Of a stretch of 5,168 bases of DNA, positions 1-4,696 are shown piece after piece (positions within the stretch are counted from its first letter, which is position 1; each line of letters begins with the position of its first letter). A program made the position numbers and the translations under genes. Origin of the DNA: Stenotrophomonas sp. (GTDB lineage: Bacteria; Pseudomonadota; Gammaproteobacteria; Xanthomonadales; Xanthomonadaceae); contig QFOV01000239.1 in NCBI GenBank assembly GCA_003248565.1, positions 1 through 5,168 of the forward strand, in the 5' to 3' direction. Under the pieces are notes generated by a model that saw only the letters and a program-made list of their open reading frames with translations, was not told where the DNA came from and did no database searches.

Positions 1-597
1 GCCGGTGTTGATCTTCGAGCTGGCCACCTTGTCCAGGTCGACGAACACGCGGATCTGGGTTTCCTTGGTATCGCGCTGCACGGTAGCGCGGCGTGGGGCG
101 TCGGCCAGTTCGTGGGCAATGGCATCCCAGTCCCATTCGCCGCCGAACTGCCCGGTGCGCAGCTGGAAGCCCCGTATCTTCATGTTGTCGGCGAACTGGA
201 TATCGGTGGGACGATCACCCACCATGCCCGAGCGCGCCCAATCGATGCTGCGGTCCTGCAGGTAGGACACCATCATGCCGATGCCGGGCTTGCGATTCGG
301 GCTGTTGTCCTGCGGCCAACTCGGGTCGATCAGCACATCGCGGAACGTGATGCCCTGGCTGGCGAAGATCTGCAACATCAAGTCATTCGGGCCGTCGAAG
401 CTGGCCTGCGGATAGCCTTCGGAACCGAGGCCGTCCTGGTTGGAGACGATGACGAACTGATAGCCGGCATCGCGCAGTTTCAGCATCGCCGGGATCACGT
501 TCCTGACGAAGCGGATCTTCTCATAGGCGTCGATCTGGAAGTCGGCCGGCTCCTCGATCAAGGTGCCATCGCGATCGACAAACAGAATGGGGGTCAT
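1..597 (-). CDS. hisB: Bifunctional histidinol-phosphatase / imidazoleglycerol-phosphate dehydratase, 5' part only
   Basis: Cytoplasmic HisB does two steps of histidine synthesis: dehydration of imidazoleglycerol phosphate (C-terminal domain) and dephosphorylation of histidinol phosphate (N-terminal HAD domain). The window holds the first 199 codons; the gene runs off the left edge. I translated it by hand from ATG 597-595. The HAD domain is clear: motif I DRDGTL (nucleophile D8, acid/base D10), motif II VSNQ with S52, motif III K103 in RKP, motif IV GDRPTD with D128. The dehydratase domain begins near residue 169 (RRATVQRDTKET) and reaches the conserved SKINTG at the edge. The start lies 8 nt after GGAG and overlaps the hisC stop as ATGA. 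Oddity: the loop that binds zinc in E. coli HisB through three Cys and one His here reads D91, S93, S99 and N101, so no ligand remains. Identity is secure; only the C-terminal dehydratase core cannot be seen. Confidence 0.96.
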   Translation of the reverse strand, partial: MTPILFVDRDGTLIEEPADFQIDAYEKIRFVRNVIPAMLKLRDAGYQFVIVSNQDGLGSEGYPQASFDGPNDLMLQIFASQGITFRDVLIDPSWPQDNSPNRKPGIGMMVSYLQDRSIDWARSGMVGDRPTDIQFADNMKIRGFQLRTGQFGGEWDWDAIAHELADAPRRATVQRDTKETQIRVFVDLDKVASSKINTG

Positions 598-1673
598 GCG
601 GTGAGCTCCAGCGTGGCAAGTGCGTCGAGGACGCGGTCGTTCTGTTCGGGGGTGCCCAGGGTGATGCGCAGGGCGTCCTGCAGCTGCGGCGCGGCGCGCT
701 GATCACGCACCACTACGCCGGCCTGCAGCAGGGCCTGGAATGCGGCTTCAGCGTCGCTGAAGCGCACCAGCAGGAAGTTGGCATCCGAGGCATAGACATG
801 ACGAACGCCACGTTGCGCCGACAAGGCGATGCACAACCGGCTGCGCTCGCTGCGCACTGTGGCGATGCGGGCGCGCGTCTGCGCAAGTGCTGCATCATCA
901 AGCCCGGAAAGTGCCAACGCCGAACACGGCGTGGGGATCGGATACGGCGCTTGGCAGCACCGCAGCACCGCAATCAGGGCTGCATCAGCAATCACACTGC
1001 CAATCCGCGCAGCAGCCAATGCATGCGCCTTGGACAAGGTCCGCAGCACCGCAATGTTGTCGAAGCGATCCATCAAGGTGGTGGCGGAAGGCTCATCGGC
1101 AAACTCGCCATAGGCCTCGTCAACCACTACCAGTGCCTGCCCGCGCAGGGCTTCGGCCACGGCCTGTACCTGCTGCAGCGGAATGCTCAGACCACCAGGA
1201 TTGGACGGCGAGCACAGGAATACCAGTTTGGCGTTGCCTTGTTTTGCAGTGGCAATGATGGCGTCGATATCAGGCACCAGCCCCGCATTGCTATCCAACA
1301 GCGGCACTTCCAGCGCGGGTGCACTCTGCAGCCGCGCACTGACCGCGTACATGCCGAAAACCGGCGGCGTGTACAACACCGCATCACGGCCCGGCACACA
1401 CAAGGCGCGCACCAGCAGGTCAATGGCTTCGTCGCTGCCGCGGCCGATCAGCAGCTGCTCGGGCTGGCAGCCATACATATCTGCCAGACGCTCGCGCAGG
1501 AGCTGCGGCTGCGGATCGGGGTAACGACGGCAACTGGCAGCGGCATCGCCAGGATTCGCCCATGCCGATTCATTTGCGTTGAGCCAGATATCGCCCTGCA
1601 GCTTGGCGCTACGCGCCGAGGAATAACCGCCGAAGTCACGCAGGTCTTCGCGTACCAGGTCGAGCACGCTCAC
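594..1673 (-). CDS. hisC: Histidinol-phosphate aminotransferase
   Basis: A PLP-dependent fold-type I aminotransferase that converts imidazole-acetol phosphate plus glutamate to histidinol phosphate plus 2-oxoglutarate. It has 359 aa, the usual family size. Visible motifs: LNANESAW near residue 31, YPDPQP (51-56) in the N-terminal substrate region, N158 in SPSNP and D185 in VVDEAYGEF for the cofactor ring, the Schiff-base lysine K215 in TLSKAHALAAARIGS with R223 after it, and R336 in ALRITLG, which should bind the substrate carboxylate. The open frame continues upstream to 1955 inside hisD, but that part is antisense-like noise without family similarity. I place the start at GTG 1673-1671: it sits 7 nt after GGGAG, overlaps the hisD stop as GTGA and gives the usual N-terminus VSVLDLVREDLR. 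A second in-frame GTG at 1667 is an alternative. Its stop overlaps the hisB start (ATGA). Confidence 0.96.
   Translation of the reverse strand: MSVLDLVREDLRDFGGYSSARSAKLQGDIWLNANESAWANPGDAAASCRRYPDPQPQLLRERLADMYGCQPEQLLIGRGSDEAIDLLVRALCVPGRDAVLYTPPVFGMYAVSARLQSAPALEVPLLDSNAGLVPDIDAIIATAKQGNAKLVFLCSPSNPGGLSIPLQQVQAVAEALRGQALVVVDEAYGEFADEPSATTLMDRFDNIAVLRTLSKAHALAAARIGSVIADAALIAVLRCCQAPYPIPTPCSALALSGLDDAALAQTRARIATVRSERSRLCIALSAQRGVRHVYASDANFLLVRFSDAEAAFQALLQAGVVVRDQRAAPQLQDALRITLGTPEQNDRVLDALATLELTA
606..609 (-). promoter_or_regulatory. Ribosome binding site of hisB
   Basis: GGAG within the last codons of hisC, 8 nt before ATG 597, consistent with coupled translation of the two genes. Confidence 0.6.
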
Positions 1674-2965
1674 GGCGCCGCTCCCAGCCGCAACGCAACC
1701 GCATTGGCGTGTGCACCCAGGCCTTCGGCGCGGGCCAGGGTCAAGGCACAGGGGCCGATGCCGGCGATACCTTCGCGGCTGGCAGCCTGCACGCTGATCT
1801 GGTTCTGGAAGCTGGCGACGCTGACGCCGCTGTAGGCGCGGGCGGCACCGGCGGTGGGCAATACGTGATTGGTGCCCGAGCAGTAGTCTCCCAGCGCTTC
1901 GGGCGTGTAATCGCCGAGGAACACCGAGCCGGCAGCTTCCACATTGTCCAACCACTGACGCGGCTGGCGCAGGGCGAGAATCAGGTGCTCGGGCGCATAG
2001 CGATTGGAGATCTCGAATGCCTGCGCAATCGAATCCACCTTGATCAGCAGCGACGCACCCAGCGCCTGGCGCGCAATCGCCTCGCGGCTGAGCTGTGCGA
2101 CCTGTGCTTCGACCTGATCCTGCACGGCAGCAATCATCGCCGCATCGTCGCTGAGCAGCAGCACCTGCGAATCCGGTCCGTGCTCGGCCTGCGACAGCAG
2201 GTCGGCGGCGACAAATGCAGGATTGGCACCGGCATCGGCGATCACCAGCACTTCCGACGGACCGGCAGGCATGTCGATGGCGGCAGCACCGGACTGGGCG
2301 ACCTGCTGCTTGGCCTCGGTAACGAAGCTGTTGCCGGGGCCAAACAGCTTGTCACAGGACGGAACCGATTCGGTGCCATAGGCCATGGCCGCGATGGCCT
2401 GCGCGCCGCCGATCTTGAACACGCGATGCACGCCAGTCAGGCGCGCGGCCACCAGCACTGCGGGATCGGCCGTGCCGTCCTTGCGCGGCGGCGTGCACAA
2501 CACCACTTCGCGGCAACCGGCCAGCTTGGCCGGCACACCGAGCATCAGCGCGGTCGATGGCAGGGGAGCGCTGCCTGCGGGGACGTACAGGCCAACCCGC
2601 GCAATCGGGCGGATGACTTTTTCACAGACCACACCGGGTGCGGTTTCCACGCTGTACGGCTGCGCCATCCCAGCACGGTGAAAGGTATCAATACGATCGG
2701 CAGCCTGCTGCATGGCGATGCGCAACTCGGCGGAAACCGCCAATTCGGCGGCAGCAAACTCGGCTTCGCTGACTTCAAAACGTTCCGGCGCAACGCCATC
2801 GAAGCGCTCAGTTATTTCGCGTAACACCACATCACCGACGCTGCGCACCTGCGCGATCAAACCGGCGACCGAGTCGCGGGTCTGCGCGGCAACAGTCTGT
2901 ACCGGACGGGTCAGAGCGCGCGCCTGTGCATTGGCGTCGAGCGCGTTCCAATCGAGGATGTTCAT
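1670..2965 (-). CDS. hisD: Histidinol dehydrogenase
   Basis: A zinc enzyme that oxidises histidinol to histidine in two NAD-dependent steps, the last reactions of the pathway; it acts in the cytoplasm as a homodimer. It has 431 aa, close to the 434 of E. coli, and the key residues fall on the same numbers I recall for that enzyme: zinc ligands Q259, H262, D360 and H419, and the catalytic pair E326-H327 in YAPEHL. The nucleotide-binding region shows VGLYVPAG (124-131) and the signature around IGGAQAIAAMAYGTE (185-199). The frame is open back to 3058, but I choose ATG 2965-2963. It begins the canonical MNILDW N-terminus, lies 8 nt after a GGAGAAG ribosome site, and overlaps the hisG stop as ATGA. 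The longer version would add 31 Arg/Gly-rich residues read inside hisG. At the 3' end it overlaps hisC by 4 nt. Confidence 0.97.
   Translation of the reverse strand: MNILDWNALDANAQARALTRPVQTVAAQTRDSVAGLIAQVRSVGDVVLREITERFDGVAPERFEVSEAEFAAAELAVSAELRIAMQQAADRIDTFHRAGMAQPYSVETAPGVVCEKVIRPIARVGLYVPAGSAPLPSTALMLGVPAKLAGCREVVLCTPPRKDGTADPAVLVAARLTGVHRVFKIGGAQAIAAMAYGTESVPSCDKLFGPGNSFVTEAKQQVAQSGAAAIDMPAGPSEVLVIADAGANPAFVAADLLSQAEHGPDSQVLLLSDDAAMIAAVQDQVEAQVAQLSREAIARQALGASLLIKVDSIAQAFEISNRYAPEHLILALRQPRQWLDNVEAAGSVFLGDYTPEALGDYCSGTNHVLPTAGAARAYSGVSVASFQNQISVQAASREGIAGIGPCALTLARAEGLGAHANAVALRLGAAP
1681..1685 (-). promoter_or_regulatory. Ribosome binding site fixing the hisC GTG start
   Basis: GGGAG inside the end of hisD, 7 nt before GTG 1673. 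It favours this GTG over the frame's far upstream start and over the GTG at 1667. Confidence 0.6.
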
Positions 2966-3873
2966 ACCAGCGACTTCTCCACGGCCAAGACCATCAGGCC
3001 TTGCGCGCCAGCGCGCTCCAGCTCTTCCAACCGCTGCCAGCTGAGTGCGCCATTGCACATCGTCTGCAGCCGCACGGCGTCACCCTGCCCCGGCAAGCGC
3101 AGCAACGGCTCGGCGTCGGGCAACAGTCGAGCCAGTTCCTCAACGCGGTCTTCGCTCGCGCTGAACATGAGCAGCTTCTGGTCCTGCACCTTGCTCAAAC
3201 CGTCGAGACGGCGCAGCAGCATTGCCATCAGGCCCGCACGGGCGTCATCCAGTTCGTGCACCGGGCCAGCCAGTACCGCTTCACTTTCCAGCAGCACCTC
3301 CACCGGCTTGAGCTGGTTGGCGGCCAAGGTGGCACCACTGGAAACCAGATCGCAGATCAGTTCGGCGGTGCCGAGCTTTGGTGCGATTTCCACCGAACCG
3401 GACAACTCGACGACCTGCGCGTCGACACCCTTGTCTTTCAGCCAGGCGGCAAGGATGGCCGGATAGCTGGTGGCGATGCGCTTGCCCTGCAGCATCTGCA
3501 CGCCCTGCCAATCCCAGTCTTCCGGCACTGCGATCATCAAACGGCAGGAGCCGAAACCGAGGCCACGCAACGGTTGGTAAGCGTCCGCCAGGCCGATCTG
3601 GCGACGGGCCTTGGCCTGTTCATCCAGCTCGTTCAAGCCGACCACGCCGAGGTCGCAGACGCCGTCGGCGATCAGACCCGGAATGTCGTCATCACGCACC
3701 AGCAGCAGGTCCACCGGCAGCGATTCGCCGAAGCAGAACAGCTTGTCGCGGCTCTGCCGCCAGCTCAGCCCGCAAGCCGCCAACAGGCTGCGCGCGGGAT
3801 CGGCCAGACGGCCGCTTTTCTGGATGGCGATACGCAGCCGGTCGCGTGCCGGGGCGGAGGTTGAAGCACTCAT
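2962..3873 (-). CDS. hisG: ATP phosphoribosyltransferase, long form
   Basis: Catalyses the first committed step of histidine synthesis, condensing ATP with PRPP to phosphoribosyl-ATP; in long-form enzymes this step is feedback-inhibited by histidine. At 303 aa it is of the long type (E. coli 299 aa), so it should not need a HisZ partner. Visible parts: RLRIAIQKSGRL (12-23) opening the first catalytic lobe, RDDDIPGLIADGVCDLGVVG (60-79), GKRIATSYP (130-138), and the PRPP phosphate-binding loop DLVSSGATL (175-183). The C-terminal ACT-like histidine-binding domain covers about residues 226-303. The ATG at 3873-3871 gives the standard N-terminus. No strong Shine-Dalgarno precedes it; TGAGA, overlapping the stop of the upstream regulator gene, is the best candidate, so translation may depend on ribosomes finishing that gene 9 nt away. 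It is the first enzyme gene of the operon. Confidence 0.97.
   Translation of the reverse strand: MSASTSAPARDRLRIAIQKSGRLADPARSLLAACGLSWRQSRDKLFCFGESLPVDLLLVRDDDIPGLIADGVCDLGVVGLNELDEQAKARRQIGLADAYQPLRGLGFGSCRLMIAVPEDWDWQGVQMLQGKRIATSYPAILAAWLKDKGVDAQVVELSGSVEIAPKLGTAELICDLVSSGATLAANQLKPVEVLLESEAVLAGPVHELDDARAGLMAMLLRRLDGLSKVQDQKLLMFSASEDRVEELARLLPDAEPLLRLPGQGDAVRLQTMCNGALSWQRLEELERAGAQGLMVLAVEKSLV
2974..2980 (-). promoter_or_regulatory. Ribosome binding site fixing the hisD start
   Basis: GGAGAAG inside the end of hisG, 8 nt before ATG 2965. It supports this start over the more distant in-frame ATG at 3058. Confidence 0.7.
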
Positions 3874-3882
3874 GGGGTTATC

Positions 3883-4212
3883 TCAGTTGGATTCGGTTTT
3901 GCGCGCGGCGAGACGGTCGATGGCGGCGGCATAGCCGCCGGCACCGTGCTCGAGCGAACGCGCAACCCGACCGATGGTGGTGACGCTCACCCCGGTCAGG
4001 TCATAGATCTCGCGATAAGGCACACCCTTGCGCAGCAAGGGAACCACCCGCCAGCGGTCGGCCATGGCCTCCAGCTCAGCCGGCGTGCACAGATCGCGCA
4101 GGAAGGCCTGCACCTCCTGCGGCTTGTCCAGCGCAGCCAACGTACGCGCCAGCGCCTTCAACGGGGCGTCGGATGGCTTTTCACGTTCGATGTCAGGGCG
4201 TGTCTTCATCAT
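3883..4212 (-). CDS. TrpR-superfamily transcriptional regulator, YerC/YecD type; probable his operon regulator
   Basis: A 109-aa all-helical protein with the Trp-repressor fold. The stretch LCTPAELEAMADRWRVV (41-57), the LLRKGVPYREI helix and the recognition segment GVSVTTIGRVARSLEHG (74-90) line up with LLTPDEREALGTRVRIV and the HTH of E. coli TrpR as I remember it. In that alignment T43, R53, R82 and S86 match TrpR T44, R54, R84 and S88 of the tryptophan pocket, while TrpR Gly85 becomes Val83. The ligand is therefore likely an amino acid, but perhaps not tryptophan. It is the first gene of the his operon, 9 nt before hisG, behind a promoter that carries a TrpR-like palindrome. Autoregulation and control of histidine synthesis are inferred from this. 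Two ATG codons stand in tandem (4212 and 4209); neither has a Shine-Dalgarno. The first 20 residues are charged and probably disordered. Family assignment is firm; the regulatory target is a hypothesis. Confidence 0.88.
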   Translation of the reverse strand: MMKTRPDIEREKPSDAPLKALARTLAALDKPQEVQAFLRDLCTPAELEAMADRWRVVPLLRKGVPYREIYDLTGVSVTTIGRVARSLEHGAGGYAAAIDRLAARKTESN

Positions 4213-4217
4213 GTATC

Positions 4218-4241
4218 AATGTAATAGCGCGCTAATACATT
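4218..4241. promoter_or_regulatory. 24-bp palindrome, probable operator of the TrpR-type regulator
   Basis: An inverted repeat centred between 4229 and 4230, with 11 of 12 base pairs symmetrical; the only mismatch is 4224/4235. Its core GTAATAG-CGCG-CTAATAC (4221-4238) fits GTA-N-TAG, 4 bp, CTA-N-TAC. The consensus trp operator of E. coli, GTACTAG-TTAA-CTAGTAC, has the same half-sites and spacing, with only the N and the central four bases differing. It covers the proposed -10 box and the start-site region, where a bound repressor would block RNA polymerase, and lies 6 bp before the regulator's start codon. The palindrome is seen directly; binding by the adjacent gene product is inferred. Confidence 0.72.
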
Positions 4242-4265
4242 AGTGCGAAATCGGCCTTGAGTCAA
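4237..4265 (-). promoter_or_regulatory. Sigma-70-type promoter of the regulator-hisGDCB operon
   Basis: Reading leftward on the minus strand, TTGACT (4265-4260; 5 of 6 to the -35 consensus) is followed after exactly 17 bp by TAATGT (4242-4237), a weaker -10 box that keeps the conserved T, A and final T. Transcription would start near 4230, giving a leader of only about 18 nt with no Shine-Dalgarno and no room for an attenuator. A second possible -10, TATTAC (4226-4221), would give an almost leaderless message but has no good -35. The palindrome overlaps both. Confidence 0.6.
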
Positions 4266-4284
4266 ACCGCCTGATCCACCAACT

Positions 4285-4353
4285 GTAGAGCCGAGCCATG
4301 CTCGGCAAGGGGTTTTCCCGGTAACGCCCCAGCCGAACATGGTTCGGCTCTAC
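4285..4353. repeat. REP dimer 1 (inverted pair of GTAG hairpins)
   Basis: The left element (4285-4306) starts with GTAG and folds as gccgagc / gctcggc around a 3-nt loop. The right element (4332-4353) is its inverted partner, gccgaac / gttcggc, ending in CTAC. The 25-bp centre is itself partly complementary (ggggtttt against aacgcccc). The pair ends only 20 bp upstream of the -35 box of the his promoter. Confidence 0.9.
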
Positions 4354-4438
4354 AGACGGAGCGCGCACTGATATCTGCGAAAGGCCAACCCCTCCCCAGC
4401 CCTCCCCTTCGCTGCGCGAAAGGGAGGGGGCGGAAGCG
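4354..4438. repeat. Inter-REP spacer copy 1 with CCCTCCC palindrome
   Basis: An 85-bp segment joining REP dimers 1 and 2. It contains an imperfect hairpin at 4400-4428: a 12-position stem with one C-A mismatch and a 5-nt loop, C-rich on the left arm and G-rich on the right. The second copy at 4508-4592 matches at 81 of 85 positions. Similar pyrimidine-rich palindromes are, from memory, common between genes in xanthomonads; I cannot confirm a named family. Confidence 0.8.
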
Positions 4439-4507
4439 GTAGTGCCGAGCCATGCTCGGCAAGGGGCTTTCCCGGCAAAGCCCCAGCCGAACATGGTTCG
4501 GCTCTAC
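4439..4507. repeat. REP dimer 2, near-perfect long inverted repeat
   Basis: The left element is 4439-4460 (GTAG border, stem gccgagc / gctcggc) and the right element 4486-4507 (gccgaac / gttcggc, ending CTAC). The centre is a perfect 8-bp stem, ggggcttt (4463-4470) against aaagcccc (4477-4484), around cccggc. The whole dimer can therefore also fold as one arm-to-arm hairpin of about 31 bp with few mismatches. It differs from dimer 1 at 4 of 69 positions. Confidence 0.9.
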
Positions 4508-4592
4508 AGGCGGAGCGCGCACTGATATCTGCGAAAGGCCAACCCCTCCCCAGCCCTCCCCTTCGCTGCGTGAAAGGGAGGGGGCAGAAACG
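4508..4592. repeat. Inter-REP spacer copy 2 with CCCTCCC palindrome
   Basis: The second copy of the 85-bp spacer, between REP dimers 2 and 3, with 4 substitutions against copy 1. Its hairpin is at 4554-4582; the change of C to T at 4571 turns the loop-closing G-C pair into a G-T pair. Confidence 0.8.
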
Positions 4593-4660
4593 GCAGTGCC
4601 AAGCCATGCTCGGCCGGGACCTTCCCGGTAATGCCCCAGCCGAGCATGGCTCGGCCCTAC
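4593..4660. repeat. REP dimer 3, diverged copy
   Basis: The left element (4593-4614) begins GCAG instead of GTAG and has gccaagc opposite gctcggc: an A-C mismatch on this strand, but a G-U pair in RNA from the minus strand. The right element (4639-4660) has gccgagc / gctcggc and ends CCTAC. The centre is one base shorter and clearly different from dimers 1 and 2. This copy lies next to the hisS terminator and is the most diverged of the three. Confidence 0.87.
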
Positions 4661-4666
4661 AGACCC

Positions 4667-4694
4667 AAAAAAAGCCCCGCGATGCGGGGCTTTC
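4667..4694 (-). terminator. Rho-independent terminator of hisS
   Basis: A perfect 10-bp inverted repeat, aaagccccgc (4671-4680) and gcggggcttt (4684-4693), with a 3-nt loop. On the minus strand the stem runs straight into seven T residues (4673-4667). It begins 3 bp after the hisS stop codon. Its strength suggests that little hisS transcription enters the his operon. Confidence 0.93.
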
Positions 4695-4696
4695 GT

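Larger units (their letters stand above)
4285..4660. repeat. 154-bp-period tandem array of REP dimers, about 2.4 copies
   Basis: This array fills most of the gene-free stretch between hisS and the regulator gene (4213-4696). Two full units, 4285-4438 and 4439-4592, differ at 8 of 154 positions by my count and have no gaps. A third, partial unit begins exactly on the same period at 4593 and stops after its REP pair at 4660. Each unit is an inverted pair of GTAG-bordered hairpins followed by an 85-bp spacer with its own palindrome. The hairpins resemble the SMAG class of REP elements described in Stenotrophomonas maltophilia, which are linked to RAYT transposases; no such transposase gene is in the window. 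The open frames in this region only translate the repeat and are not genes. Confidence 0.93.

Noticed and set aside
112..702. 196-aa open frame on the plus strand opposite hisB and the end of hisC
   Set aside because: The minus strand here encodes the HAD domain of HisB with all motifs, so this frame is its shadow.
798..1835. 345-aa open frame on the plus strand opposite hisC
   Set aside because: It is the complement of a GC-rich coding gene with well-supported motifs; the translation is rich in Arg, Gln and His, has no family resemblance, and no ribosome site decides a start.
1674..1955. N-terminal extension of the hisC frame
   Set aside because: This part lies within hisD in another frame, is Arg-rich and unlike any HisC; the GTG at 1673 with GGGAG and the 4-nt overlap explains the start.
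1709..2824. 371-aa open frame on the plus strand opposite hisD
   Set aside because: An antisense shadow produced by the codon bias of hisD; it is low-complexity Gly/Arg/His-rich with no recognisable domain.
2926..3864. 312-aa open frame on the plus strand opposite hisG
   Set aside because: The same antisense effect; it mirrors hisG almost exactly and has no independent support.
4213..4265. His-rich leader peptide and attenuator before the his operon
   Set aside because: The space between promoter and first gene is about 18 nt and holds no run of His codons and no competing hairpins, so enterobacterial-type attenuation is not present here.
4285..4660. CRISPR array
   Set aside because: The repeats are palindromic REP dimers, and the intervening 85-bp segments are themselves repeated, not unique spacers; there are no cas genes nearby.
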